The position numbers were made by a program, and so were the translations under genes. Positions 1 to 8,474 of a stretch of DNA of 64,000 nucleotides are shown one piece after another. Numbering within the stretch: position 1 is the stretch's first letter; each line of letters begins with the position of its first letter. The notes under the pieces are model-generated. The model had not been told where the DNA came from, did no database searches, and worked only from the letters and a program-made list of their open reading frames with translations. The DNA lies in assembly GCF_015751785.1 (NCBI RefSeq), contig NZ_JADOTY010000001.1, positions 4,278,001 through 4,342,000 of the forward strand. Reading direction: 5' to 3'. Source of the stretch: Micromonospora vinacea (GTDB lineage: Bacteria > Actinomycetota > Actinomycetes > Mycobacteriales > Micromonosporaceae).

Positions 1-52
1 GGTCTACAGCGAGGTGGCGGCCGTGCGCCGGCCGACGCGGGTGGTGGCCTGA
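1..52 (+). CDS. 3' end of an upstream gene in the heptose operon (partial)
   Basis: Only the last 16 codons are in the window (frame starting at base 2, ending VRRPTRVVA and a TGA). The stop overlaps the ATG of the next gene (TGATG), so the two are probably translationally coupled and in one operon. The fragment is too short to name; in comparable actinobacterial heptose loci a glycosyltransferase often stands here, but that is inference. Confidence 0.6.
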   Translation, partial: VYSEVAAVRRPTRVVA

Positions 53-741
53 TGCCGACGGGCAGCCTGCTCGACACCCACCTGACGAATCTCGCCGCGG
101 CGCTGGTGCCGTACCGGCGGTGTGAGCGACAGCTGGCGCGCTGGGGCGCGGACCTTGCCCACCGGCTGGCCGCCGGGGGTCGCCTGCTGGTCGCCGGTAA
201 CGGCGGCAGCGCTGCCGAGGCCCAGCACCTCACCGCCGAGCTGGTGGGCAAGCTGCACGACGACCGTCAGCCGCTGTCCGCGATCGCGCTGCACGCCGAG
301 ACGAGCGCGCTCACCGCCATCGCCAACGACTACGGCTACGCCGACGTGTACGCCCGTCAGGTGCGCGCCCACGGCCGGCCCGGCGACGTCCTGCTGCTGC
401 TGAGCACCAGTGGGACCAGCCAGAACCTGGTCACCGCCGCGCAGGCCGCCCGTGACGTCGGTGTGACCACCTGGGCGCTCACCGGCGCCGCCCCCAATCC
501 GCTCGCCGACGCCTGCGACGAGGTGCTGGCCGTCGCGTCCCCGGACACCCAGGTCGTCCAGGAGCTGCACCTGGTGACCAGTCATCTGCTCTGCGAGTAC
601 CTCGAACAGGAGTTGCCCGCCGCGCTGGCGGCGGTCGCCGATCCGGTGGCCGTCCACGCCGCGTCGGGGACGCCGGCGCCGGTACGCACCGGGGTCGAGG
701 TGGTGCTCGACGGCGGGGCCGGACAGCAGGTCGACGCGTGA
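52..741 (+). CDS. gmhA: D-sedoheptulose-7-phosphate isomerase-like SIS protein
   Basis: Single SIS (sugar isomerase) domain protein of 229 residues, somewhat longer than E. coli GmhA (192). The phosphosugar-binding loop GNGGSAAEAQH is at about residues 49-59, a second loop LSTSGTSQN at 117-125, and a helix ELHLVTSH at 171-178 corresponds to the region carrying the catalytic His of GmhA. The family converts sedoheptulose 7-phosphate to D-glycero-D-manno-heptose 7-phosphate, the first step of nucleotide-heptose synthesis. It starts inside the stop of the preceding gene and is followed 16 bases later by an HldE-like gene, which supports the heptose assignment over a generic SIS function. The roughly 30-residue C-terminal tail is rich in Ala, Pro and Val and looks disordered. 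Confidence 0.85.
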   Translation: MPTGSLLDTHLTNLAAALVPYRRCERQLARWGADLAHRLAAGGRLLVAGNGGSAAEAQHLTAELVGKLHDDRQPLSAIALHAETSALTAIANDYGYADVYARQVRAHGRPGDVLLLLSTSGTSQNLVTAAQAARDVGVTTWALTGAAPNPLADACDEVLAVASPDTQVVQELHLVTSHLLCEYLEQELPAALAAVADPVAVHAASGTPAPVRTGVEVVLDGGAGQQVDA

Positions 742-757
742 GGATGAGGAGGCAAGC

Positions 758-2230
758 GTGAGGGGACCGGTGGTGGTGCTCGGGGACACCCTGCTCGACC
801 GGGATGTGGAAGGTGTGGTGAACCGGCTCTGCCCGGATTCCCCGGTGCCGGTGCTCGACGAGACAGCGGCCACCGACCGGCCGGGGGGCGCCGGACTGGC
901 AGCGGTGTTCGCCGCCGCGCAGGGCGCCGAGGTGGTGCTGGTGACAGCGCTCGCCGACGACGCCGGCGGGGCCCGGCTGAGCGCTCTGCTCGCCGCCGCC
1001 GGCGTGCAGGTGTTCCCCCTGGCCCTCTCCGGCGCGACACCGGAGAAGATCCGGCTGCGGGCCCGAGGGCGGGTGCTGCTGCGCCATGACCGGGGCGGCA
1101 CGTCCGGGGAGCCGGGCCAGCCCTCCGACGAGGTGCTCCGGGTGATCGGCGCGGCGTCGGCGGTGCTGGTCAGCGACTACGGGCGGGGGGTGGCCCGGCA
1201 GCCCGCGCTGCGTGACGCCTTGGCCGCCACCCGCGCGCCGGTGGTGTGGGACCCGCATCCGCGCGGCCCGGCGGCGGTGCCCGGCGTACACCTGGCCACC
1301 CCGAACGAGTCCGAGGTGCGCGAGCTGGTCCCCGCGCTGCCCGGCGCCTCCCGACTGGCCACCGCGTCCCGCGGCGCCCAGGGACTCCGGCGGCGCTGGC
1401 GGGCCGGCGCTGTCGCGGTGACGCTCGGCGGTGACGGCGCGCTGCTCTGCCACGCCGGGTCGACGCCGCTGGTGGTACCGACGCCGGGTAGCGCCGAGGG
1501 GGACACCTGCGGCGCCGGCGACCGGTTCGCGGCGGCGGCCAGCCTCGCGCTGGCCCAGGGCGCGCTGGTCTCCGAGGCGGTGCAGGTGGCGGTCGCCGAG
1601 GCGTCCGCGTACGTGGCGGGTGGGGGAGTGGCGACGGCGCTGCCTCCGTCGGCGCCCGCGGTGCGCGCGGGAAGCGGGTTGGGGTCGCGAACCGCGCAGT
1701 CCCGGCCGCGGGGCGGCGCGGTGACCGCGGGGGTGGCCGACCGGGTGGGGGTCGCTGCCGTCGCCACGCTCCTGGGCGAGGTACGCGCCGCTGGCGGCAC
1801 TGTGGTGGCGACCGGCGGCTGCTTCGACCTGCTGCACGCCGGGCACGTGGCCACCCTGCAGGCGGCCCGGCAGCTCGGCGACTGCCTGATCGTGTGCCTG
1901 AACTCCGACGCCAGCGTGGCCGGGTTGAAGGGGCCGGACCGGCCGGTGCAGTCCGAAGGTGACCGCAGCCGGCTGCTGGCCGCCCTGAGCTGCGTCGACG
2001 CGGTGCTCATCTTCGACGAGCCGACCCCGGAGGCGGCCCTGTCCTGGGTACGCCCCGACGTCTGGGTCAAGGGCGGCGACTACGCCACCGGTGGTGGGGA
2101 CGCGAGCGCCACACTGCCGGAGGCGGAAGTCCTGCGCCGATGGGGTGGGAACACGGTGGTGGTGCCCTACCTGGACGGTCGTTCCACCACCGACCTGATC
2201 GTCCGCACGCTCGCGGAGCGGACCCGATGA
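758..2230 (+). CDS. hldE: bifunctional heptose-7-phosphate kinase / heptose-1-phosphate nucleotidyltransferase
   Basis: 490 residues with the two-domain plan of HldE/RfaE. The N-terminal PfkB (ribokinase-like) kinase shows GDTLLDRD near residue 9, a GGAG substrate loop near 43 and the ATP/anion-hole motif DTCGAGDR near 249. The C-terminal cytidylyltransferase-like domain has the HIGH-type motif GCFDLLHAGH near 353 and LNSDASV after it. The family phosphorylates heptose 7-phosphate at C1 and later transfers a nucleotide to heptose 1-phosphate. GTG start, with GAGGAGGC about 5 bases upstream. The intermediate phosphatase GmhB is not visible here and may lie outside the window. The stop overlaps the next ATG (ATGA). 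The nucleotide used (ADP or another) cannot be read from sequence. Confidence 0.88.
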   Translation: MRGPVVVLGDTLLDRDVEGVVNRLCPDSPVPVLDETAATDRPGGAGLAAVFAAAQGAEVVLVTALADDAGGARLSALLAAAGVQVFPLALSGATPEKIRLRARGRVLLRHDRGGTSGEPGQPSDEVLRVIGAASAVLVSDYGRGVARQPALRDALAATRAPVVWDPHPRGPAAVPGVHLATPNESEVRELVPALPGASRLATASRGAQGLRRRWRAGAVAVTLGGDGALLCHAGSTPLVVPTPGSAEGDTCGAGDRFAAAASLALAQGALVSEAVQVAVAEASAYVAGGGVATALPPSAPAVRAGSGLGSRTAQSRPRGGAVTAGVADRVGVAAVATLLGEVRAAGGTVVATGGCFDLLHAGHVATLQAARQLGDCLIVCLNSDASVAGLKGPDRPVQSEGDRSRLLAALSCVDAVLIFDEPTPEAALSWVRPDVWVKGGDYATGGGDASATLPEAEVLRRWGGNTVVVPYLDGRSTTDLIVRTLAERTR

Positions 2231-2928
2231 CCGCCACGCGGCCCGGCGCCGGGCCCACCGTCCTGGTCACCGGCGGCGCCAGCGGGCTCGGCGCCGCAGT
2301 GGTCGCCGCGGTGGCCGCCTCCGGTGGCCGACCGCTCGTGCTGGACCGGCAACCGCCGGTCGACGGGGTGTCCTGGACCGAGTGCGACCTGGCCGACACG
2401 CGAGCCGCCGAGGTGGCCACCCAGCACCTCGCCGAGCAGGCCGGTGGCCTGGACGCGGTGGTCACCGCCGCGGGCACTGACGTGCCGGGTCGACTCGCCG
2501 ACGTGCCGGGGGAGACCTGGGACCGGATCGTCGCCGTCGACCTGCTGGCGACCGCGGCGGTGATCCGGGCCGCGCTGCCGTTCCTGCTGACCTCCCGGGG
2601 CCGCATCGTCACTGTCGCCTCCACACTGGGCGTCAAGGCGGTCAGCGACGCCACCGCGTACTGCGCGGCGAAGTTCGGGGTGGTGGGGTTCACCCGAGCC
2701 CTCGCCGCCGAGCTGGCCGGTCAGGTCGGCGTCACCCTGCTCATTCCGGGCGGGATGCGTACCGCGTTCTTCGACGAACGGGACCCGCAGTACAAGCCCG
2801 GGCCGGACGCGATCCTCAACGAGCCCGCCGACACCGCCGCCGCGATCATGTTCGCGCTGAACCAGCCGTCCGGCTGCGCGGTGCGCGAGATGGTGGTCTG
2901 CGCCGAGCAGGAGACCTCGTACCCGTGA
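2227..2928 (+). CDS. short-chain dehydrogenase/reductase of the heptose operon
   Basis: 233-residue classical SDR with a Rossmann fold: cofactor loop TGGASGLG at residues 15-22, a downstream Ser in VASTLG, and the catalytic YCAAK near 144. These fit an NAD(P)-dependent oxidoreductase. The ATG overlaps the hldE stop, and the GTG of the next gene overlaps this stop, so it is embedded in the operon. It may modify the heptose or nucleotide-heptose (in LPS bacteria the ADP-heptose epimerase HldD has that slot, but HldD is an extended SDR and this is a short classical one). The exact substrate is unknown. Confidence 0.82.
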   Translation: MTATRPGAGPTVLVTGGASGLGAAVVAAVAASGGRPLVLDRQPPVDGVSWTECDLADTRAAEVATQHLAEQAGGLDAVVTAAGTDVPGRLADVPGETWDRIVAVDLLATAAVIRAALPFLLTSRGRIVTVASTLGVKAVSDATAYCAAKFGVVGFTRALAAELAGQVGVTLLIPGGMRTAFFDERDPQYKPGPDAILNEPADTAAAIMFALNQPSGCAVREMVVCAEQETSYP

Positions 2929-3878
2929 TCCTCGTGCTGCGCGCCCTCGGCGTCGGCGACCTGGTGACTGCGGTGCCCGCGCTGCGGGCGCTGCGGGCCG
3001 CGTACCCGTCGCGGGAGTTGGCGCTCGCCGCGCCCGGCTGGCTGGCCCCGCTGGTCGACCTGGTCGGTGGCGTCGACCGGTTGGTGGACACCACCGGGCT
3101 GGACCGACCGCTGCGGGTCGGGTCGGCCCCGCAGGTCGCTGTCAACCTGCATGGGCGCGGTCCACAGTCGCACCGGCTGCTCGCCGCCGCCCGGCCCGGT
3201 CGGCTGCTCGCCTTCGCCAACCCGGACGCCGGCTGCGCCGACGGCCCACGCTGGGCCGTGGACGAGCACGAGGTGGACCGGTGGTGCCGGCTGCTGTCCT
3301 GGTACGGCATTCCGGCCGACCGCGCCGACCTCAACCTGCGTCGGCCCGCGTCGGCGGGGCTGCCCAGCGGTGTCACAGTGCTGCACCCGGGGAGCAAGGT
3401 CCCCGCCAAGCGGTGGCCGGCCGAGCGGTTCGCCGCGCTGGCCCGGGCACTGACCGACCAGGGGCACCGGGTGCTGCTCACCGGCTCGGCCGACGAACGG
3501 GCGTTGGCCTCCCGGGTGGCCGAGGCGGCGGGCCTGCCCTCGGACGCCGTGCTGGCCGGCCGGACCGACCTCGGCGCGCTCGCCGCGCTGGTGGCCGACG
3601 CCCGACTGGTGGTCAGCGGGGACACCGGCGTCGCCCACCTGGCCACCGGGTACGGCACCCCGTCGGTCGTCCTCTTCGGGCCGGTGCCACCGGCGCACTG
3701 GGGGCCGCCACCGGACCGGCCACGGCACCGGGTGCTCTGGGCCGGCGAGGGTGATTGGCCCAGGTGGGACGGGGTAGGAAGCCACCCGACGATGGCGGCT
3801 CTGCGTCTCGACGAGGTGCTGGCCGCGGTGGCCGAGGTGGAGAGGCTGGTGCGGGTCTCCGGTGCGGTTGCGGCGTAG
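2925..3878 (+). CDS. glycosyltransferase family 9 (heptosyltransferase-like)
   Basis: 317 residues with the two-Rossmann GT-B plan of ADP-heptose:LPS heptosyltransferases. The N-terminus MILVLRALGVGDLV is the usual acceptor-side signature, and VSGDTGVAHLA near residue 230 followed by GTPSVVLFGP is the nucleotide-sugar-binding signature of GT9. GTG start overlapping the SDR stop (GTGA). As an actinomycete has no LPS, the acceptor is probably a cell-envelope glycan, glycolipid or secreted glycoconjugate; this is inference from context. Its last 17 bases overlap the next gene. Confidence 0.87.
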   Translation: MILVLRALGVGDLVTAVPALRALRAAYPSRELALAAPGWLAPLVDLVGGVDRLVDTTGLDRPLRVGSAPQVAVNLHGRGPQSHRLLAAARPGRLLAFANPDAGCADGPRWAVDEHEVDRWCRLLSWYGIPADRADLNLRRPASAGLPSGVTVLHPGSKVPAKRWPAERFAALARALTDQGHRVLLTGSADERALASRVAEAAGLPSDAVLAGRTDLGALAALVADARLVVSGDTGVAHLATGYGTPSVVLFGPVPPAHWGPPPDRPRHRVLWAGEGDWPRWDGVGSHPTMAALRLDEVLAAVAEVERLVRVSGAVAA

Positions 3879-4845
3879 TGACCCGGGTCGACCGGGGTAC
3901 GGACGGCGTCGGCGCGGACGGGGCTGGCTCTTCGTCGACCCGTCCGGGGATCCGGTGCGGGATCCGGATGTCCTGGCCCGGCTGCGGGAGTTGGTCATCC
4001 CCCCGGCCTGGCAGGACGTCTGGATCGCGCCGCATCCGAACGGGCACATCCAGGCGATCGGGATCGACGCGGCCGGTCGTAAGCAGTACATCTACCACCC
4101 GCGGTGGCGGGAGAAGCAGGACGAGGCGAAGTTCGACCACATGCTGGAGGTGGCCCGCCGGCTGCCGACGCTGCGCGAACGGGTGGGGCGTGACCTGGAC
4201 GGCCGTGGACTGGGCCGGGACCGGGTGCTGGCGACGGTGGCCCGACTGCTGGACATGGGGATGTTCCGGGTCGGCAGCGACCAGTACGCCAACGGCGACG
4301 ACCCGACGTACGGGGTGTCCACCCTGCGCCCGGAGCATGCCCGGTCCCGGCGTGGCTGTGTGGTGTTCGTGTTTCCCGCGAAGGGGGGCATCGAACAGGT
4401 ACGCCGGATCGAGGACCCGGAGCTGTGCCAGGTGCTGGTGAATCTGCGCCGTCGTCGGCGACAGGCGGAGCGGCTGTTCGGCTACTGGGACGGTCGGGAG
4501 TGGCGTGACGTGCGCAGCGACGAGGTCAACGGGTACCTGCGTGACGCCAGCGGTGGGGAGATGACAGCGAAGGACTTCCGCACCTGGCACGCCACAGTGC
4601 TCGCGGCCACCGAGCTGGCCACCGTCGGTCCGGCGCGCTCGGTGACCGCCCGGCGCAAGGCGGTGGTGGCCGTGATGCGTGAGGTGGCGGATCTGCTGGG
4701 CAACACGCCGACGGTGGCTCGGGCGTCGTACGTGGACCCTCGGGTGGTCGATCTCTACCACGACGGGGTGGTGGCGCCGGTGGATCCGCAGGCGCCTCGT
4801 GAGGAGGCGGAGCGGGTCGTCCTGAAGTTGCTGGAGGGGGCCTGA
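3862..4845 (+). CDS. DNA topoisomerase IB
   Basis: 327 residues, the size of bacterial/poxvirus-type topoisomerase IB. The N-terminal segment SDPGRPGYGRRRRGRG is typical of bacterial homologues. Catalytic features visible: the Arg in MFRVGSDQYA near 135, the KDFRTWHA motif near 236, which carries the second Arg, and the nucleophilic Tyr in ASYVDPRV near 290. The enzyme relaxes supercoils by cutting one strand through a 3'-phosphotyrosine link. The GTG start overlaps the glycosyltransferase end by 17 bases; a later start is hard to support because the N-terminal motif would be lost. It is probably an independent housekeeping function. A strong hairpin follows the stop. Confidence 0.93.
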   Translation: MRLRRSDPGRPGYGRRRRGRGWLFVDPSGDPVRDPDVLARLRELVIPPAWQDVWIAPHPNGHIQAIGIDAAGRKQYIYHPRWREKQDEAKFDHMLEVARRLPTLRERVGRDLDGRGLGRDRVLATVARLLDMGMFRVGSDQYANGDDPTYGVSTLRPEHARSRRGCVVFVFPAKGGIEQVRRIEDPELCQVLVNLRRRRRQAERLFGYWDGREWRDVRSDEVNGYLRDASGGEMTAKDFRTWHATVLAATELATVGPARSVTARRKAVVAVMREVADLLGNTPTVARASYVDPRVVDLYHDGVVAPVDPQAPREEAERVVLKLLEGA

Positions 4846-4888
4846 CCGGCCCCGTCGGCGATTCTGGGGGGAAGCGCGACGGGGCCGG
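4846..4888. terminator. hairpin terminator after topoisomerase IB
   Basis: Twelve-base perfect inverted repeat, CCGGCCCCGTCG at 4846-4857 with its complement at 4877-4888, and a 19-base loop. It begins right after the topoisomerase stop and there is no T-run, as is common for GC-rich actinobacterial terminators. It also ends the convergent AraC-family transcript region. Confidence 0.75.
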
Positions 4889-4999
4889 AGCCTCGGCGTC
4901 AGCGGGGTGCCACCGGGCGGCCGCCCGCCGCTCGCGCGGCGGGCGCCTCGCCACGGCCCCCGTTGGCGACCCACCAGGCGATGGCCGGCCGCGTTGGTG

Positions 5000-6034
5000 T
5001 CAGTCTGCCGGCAGCGAGTTGACAGTGGATGCCTGGCGGTTGACGATCCGCGCCAAATCCGAGCCACTGTCGCGGTGTTCCTGCGCTGTGATGCCGTACG
5101 CGGCCCGGAATGCCCGGCTGAAGTGGGCCTTGTCGGGAAATCCCCACCGCGCCGCGACGGCCTGCACGGGCTGGTTGCGCAACGCCGGGTCGGTCAGGTC
5201 GCGCCGGCACCGGGCCAGCCGCAGCTCCCGGATGTAGGACGCCACAGTGGCGTCCTCGGCCTCGAACAACCGGTGCAGGGACCGCACCGAGATGTGGTGG
5301 GCGTCGGCGACGACCTGCGGGCCGAGCGTCGCGTCGCCGAGGTTGCGGTGGATGTACGACTGCACCTGGGTGAGCAGCGCCCGGCGGCGGACCTCGGTGG
5401 GAACGGCGTCCTCGGCGACGAGGTGCCGGCCGAGCATTGTGGTGGCCAGGTCGAGCCCCACCGCGCCGAGCCGGCTGGCGTCGGCGGCATGGTACTGCTC
5501 GGGGTGCCCGGTGACCTGGAGCAGGAACTGCGCCAACAGCGCCCCGATCCCCTCGCTGCCGGACATCCGGCCGCCGTAGAGCGCGGCCATCCGCTGTGGT
5601 GGCAGGGGCAGCGCGGCGTGCGGGATCAGCGTGATGATCGAGGTCGCGTCTTCGCGCTCCGGTTCGTTGGCGTGGTGGCACACGTCGTGGGGCCGGGACG
5701 CGTCGTAGAAGGTGAACTCGCCGGCCAGGATCTCGCTGTGGCGACCGTCCTGGCTGGACGTGCCGATGCCGCCGGTGGTAAGGGCGAGGATGTACAGCTC
5801 CGGGTCGGACTGACGGACCAGCTTCCGGGTCCGGGTGGCGTCCAGGGACGGGTATTCGTACTGCACCAGCTGGATCGGGCCGAGCCCGATGAAGTCGGCG
5901 CGGGCGGCGAAGTCGTCGCTGTGCGCGGACTGGATGCGCAGCGGCGCCGAGGTGCGCGCCACCAGGTCCAGCCACATGCCGAACCGTTCACCCGGTGGCA
6001 GGACCGTGGTGTCGATGGTGTCTCTCGGTAGCAT
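5000..6034 (-). CDS. AraC-family transcriptional regulator
   Basis: 344 residues. The N-terminal two thirds resembles the AraC-binding-like sensor domain of AraC regulators that control catabolic genes (segment LVRQSDPELYILALTTGG, then a cupin-like stretch). The C-terminal 100 residues hold two helix-turn-helix units: LGPQVVADAHHISVRSLHRLF and AAARWGFPDKAHFSRAFRAAYG, the latter being the AraC signature. A GAGGGAG ribosome site lies 5 bases before the ATG. It lies 9 bases downstream of the TetR gene on the same strand, so the two regulators are probably co-transcribed. The effector is unknown. Confidence 0.88.
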   Translation of the reverse strand: MLPRDTIDTTVLPPGERFGMWLDLVARTSAPLRIQSAHSDDFAARADFIGLGPIQLVQYEYPSLDATRTRKLVRQSDPELYILALTTGGIGTSSQDGRHSEILAGEFTFYDASRPHDVCHHANEPEREDATSIITLIPHAALPLPPQRMAALYGGRMSGSEGIGALLAQFLLQVTGHPEQYHAADASRLGAVGLDLATTMLGRHLVAEDAVPTEVRRRALLTQVQSYIHRNLGDATLGPQVVADAHHISVRSLHRLFEAEDATVASYIRELRLARCRRDLTDPALRNQPVQAVAARWGFPDKAHFSRAFRAAYGITAQEHRDSGSDLARIVNRQASTVNSLPAD

Positions 6035-6043
6035 CGGACTCCC

Positions 6044-6805
6044 TCAGCCCGCTCGACGCCGGATCAGTGCCTCCACGCCGTCGAGGATCCGGTCCAGGCC
6101 GAAGACGAACTCGTCGTCGGGGTCGTCGTCCTGGTAAAGCACACCGGCGTTGAGCACCCGGTGCAGCGCGGGGAAGCGGGCGGGGTCGATGAGCCTGGCC
6201 ACCAGCCGACCGTACGCCGGCATCATCTCGCTCGGCTCGACGCCGGCCGCCCGGCTGCCCTCGGCGATCTGCGAGGTGAGGGTGGCCTCGTTGCGGACGT
6301 ACCCGGTGATCAGCAGGAGCACCGACATCTTCTCGCCCTCACCGAGCGTGGTGCCGTCGAGGCAGCGCAGCCCGTCCTCCAGCCAGCCGAGCTGCTGCGG
6401 GGTGATCGGTGGGCCGCTGATCGGCACGTGTAGCAGCCAGGACCGTTGCCGCAGCACCAGGTGTTCGGCCCAGGCCCACCGGGTGAGGCCGGCACGCCAG
6501 TCGTCCTCCGGTGGGGGTGGGCCGGGGGACGGGCCGTACCCGGTGTCCACCATGAGCATCAGCAGCTCGTCCTTCGAGCCGACGTAGCGGTAGAGGGCCA
6601 TGGTCGCGGCGCCCAACTCCTTGGCCACCCGGCTCATCGAGACGGCCGCCAGGCCGTCGGCGTCGGCCACCCGAATGGCGGCGTCCACGATGGCGGGCAC
6701 GCTCATCCCCGGCCGTGGGCCCTTGGGTGGTCGTTCCCGCAGCCCCCACGCGCTCTCGATCGCCGGCGGGAGTACGGGCCCGCTGTCGTCTGTCTTCGCC
6801 GCCAC
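6044..6805 (-). CDS. TetR/AcrR-family repressor divergent from an MFS exporter
   Basis: About 253 residues. The N-terminal helix-turn-helix is IVDAAIRVADADGLAAVSMSRVAKELG followed by ATMALYRYVGSKDELL, typical of TetR. The long C-terminal half fits the TetR_C ligand and dimer domain. I chose GTG at 6805 because AAGGAGG lies just upstream of it; an ATG at 6826 would extend the protein by 7 residues but has no good ribosome site. The gene is divergent from the exporter at 6888, and two matched palindromes fill the space between, so it most likely represses itself and the exporter until a drug-like ligand binds. Confidence 0.88.
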   Translation of the reverse strand: MAAKTDDSGPVLPPAIESAWGLRERPPKGPRPGMSVPAIVDAAIRVADADGLAAVSMSRVAKELGAATMALYRYVGSKDELLMLMVDTGYGPSPGPPPPEDDWRAGLTRWAWAEHLVLRQRSWLLHVPISGPPITPQQLGWLEDGLRCLDGTTLGEGEKMSVLLLITGYVRNEATLTSQIAEGSRAAGVEPSEMMPAYGRLVARLIDPARFPALHRVLNAGVLYQDDDPDDEFVFGLDRILDGVEALIRRRAG

Positions 6806-6834
6806 ATTTCCTCCTTGCCCCGCCATCCTAGTTC

Positions 6835-6872
6835 TGCGTATGGTCTACGCATAACAGCGTACGTCATACGCA
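6835..6872. promoter_or_regulatory. doubled TetR-type operator
   Basis: Two palindromes with the same half-site: TGCGTA-N5-TACGCA at 6835-6851 and AGCGTA-N5-TACGCA at 6856-6872. Their centres are 21 bases apart, so two dimers would sit on the same DNA face. The outermost half-sites also form a 10-base inverted repeat (6833-6842 with 6865-6874). It lies between the divergent TetR and MFS starts, overlapping the likely promoters of both. Confidence 0.8.
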
Positions 6873-6887
6873 GAGGAGAAACTGATC

Positions 6888-8474
6888 ATGACGACCACCA
6901 CACCGGCACCGCGGGCGGGCCGACGGGAGTGGATCGGGCTCACGGTGCTGATGCTGCCGCTGCTGCTGGTCTCGATGGACGTGTCGGTGCTCTACTTCGC
7001 CGTCCCGTTCATCAGCGCCGAGTTGCGCCCCACCGCCACCGAGCAGCTCTGGATCTTCGACATCTACGGCTTCGTGCTGGCCGGGCTGCTCATCACCATG
7101 GGCGCCCTGGGTGACCGGATCGGCCGACGCCGGCTCCTGCTCATCGGCGCCACCGCCTTCGGGGCGGCGTCGCTGCTGGCCGCGTACGCCGACAGCACCG
7201 CGACGCTGATCGCCGCGCGCGCCGTGCTCGGGGTCGGTGGGGCCACCCTGATGCCCTCCACGCTCGCCCTGGTGCGCAACATGTTCCACGACGCCAGGCA
7301 GCGCGGCACCGCCATCGCCGTCTGGACCGCCACCCTCACCGGCGGCATCGCGATCGGCCCGGTGCTCAGCGGCATCCTGCTGGAGCACTTCTGGTGGGGT
7401 TCCATCTTCCTGATCAACATCCCGGCGATGCTCATGCTGCTCCTGCTCGCCCCGCTCCTGGTGCCCGAGTTCCGCAACCCGGCCACCGGGCGGTTCGACC
7501 TGGTCAGCGCGGCCCTGTCGCTCGGCGCGCTGCTGCCGGTGATCTACGGCATCAAGGAGATGGCGCGCGACGGCCTCAGCCCGGTGCGGGTGCTCGCCAT
7601 CGTCGGCGGCCTGCTGGTGGGCGCGCTCTTCCTGCACCGGCAGCGGACCCGGGCGTACCCGATGGTCGATCTCGCGCTGTTCCGCCGCCGCGGCTTCGCC
7701 GGGTCGCTCGCTGTCAACCTGCTGGCGATGTTCGCCATCGTCGGCTTCGCCATCTTCACCACCCAGCACCTCCAACTGGTGCTCGGTCTGAGCCCGCTAC
7801 GGGCGGCGCTGTGGAGCCTCGTGCCGTCCCTCGCCGTTGGCGGAGTCGCACCGGCCGCCGCCGCCCTCGCCCAGCGCGTCGAACGGGCGTACCTCATCGG
7901 TGCGGGGTTCGGGATCGCGGTGCTCGGCTTCGTGGTGTTGACCCAGGTCACGCCGGAGACGCCGCTGTGGCTGCTGCTCGTCGGCGCCAGTGTCTACGCG
8001 GGTGGCCTGGTGATGGTCATGTCCCTCGTCACCGAACTGGTCCTCGGCGCGGCACCGCCCGAGCAGGCCGGCGTCGCGTCGGCGCTGACCGAGTCCAGCA
8101 GTGAGCTGGGCGGTGCGCTGGGAATGGCGATCCTGGGCAGCGTGGGAGCGGCGGTCTACCGCCGCGAGATCGTCGACGGCCTGCCGGCCGGGCTGCCCGC
8201 CGACACCGGCGCCGCGGCCCAGGAGACCCTCGGTGGTGCGCTCGCTGTCGCGCAGGGGCTGCCGGCGGATCTGGCGGACGCGGTGCGGCACGCCGCCGCT
8301 GTCGCGTTCACCGACGGGCTGCACCTGGCCGCGTACGCCGCCATGGTGGTGATGCTGCTCGGCGCGGTCACCGCGCTGGTCACGCTGCGCGGCGTCCGAC
8401 CGGCCGACCCCACGGCGCTGGCCGTCGAGCCGACCGGTCCGGCCGATGCCTCGTTGTCGTCGGTCAGTCGATGA
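6888..8474 (+). CDS. MFS drug exporter, DHA2/EmrB-QacA type
   Basis: 528 residues, the length of 14-helix DHA2 antiporters. Helix 1 carries LMLPLLLVSMDVSVLYFAVP, the MFS motif A region is GALGDRIGRRRLLLIG, and motif C-like LTGGIAIGPVLSG follows in helix 5. ATG with a GAGGAGA ribosome site, directly after a tandem TetR operator. These proteins exchange protons for lipophilic cations, dyes or antibiotics across the cytoplasmic membrane. The regulator pair next door suggests drug-induced efflux. The last 11 bases overlap, tail to tail, the gene on the other strand. Confidence 0.92.
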   Translation: MTTTTPAPRAGRREWIGLTVLMLPLLLVSMDVSVLYFAVPFISAELRPTATEQLWIFDIYGFVLAGLLITMGALGDRIGRRRLLLIGATAFGAASLLAAYADSTATLIAARAVLGVGGATLMPSTLALVRNMFHDARQRGTAIAVWTATLTGGIAIGPVLSGILLEHFWWGSIFLINIPAMLMLLLLAPLLVPEFRNPATGRFDLVSAALSLGALLPVIYGIKEMARDGLSPVRVLAIVGGLLVGALFLHRQRTRAYPMVDLALFRRRGFAGSLAVNLLAMFAIVGFAIFTTQHLQLVLGLSPLRAALWSLVPSLAVGGVAPAAAALAQRVERAYLIGAGFGIAVLGFVVLTQVTPETPLWLLLVGASVYAGGLVMVMSLVTELVLGAAPPEQAGVASALTESSSELGGALGMAILGSVGAAVYRREIVDGLPAGLPADTGAAAQETLGGALAVAQGLPADLADAVRHAAAVAFTDGLHLAAYAAMVVMLLGAVTALVTLRGVRPADPTALAVEPTGPADASLSSVSR

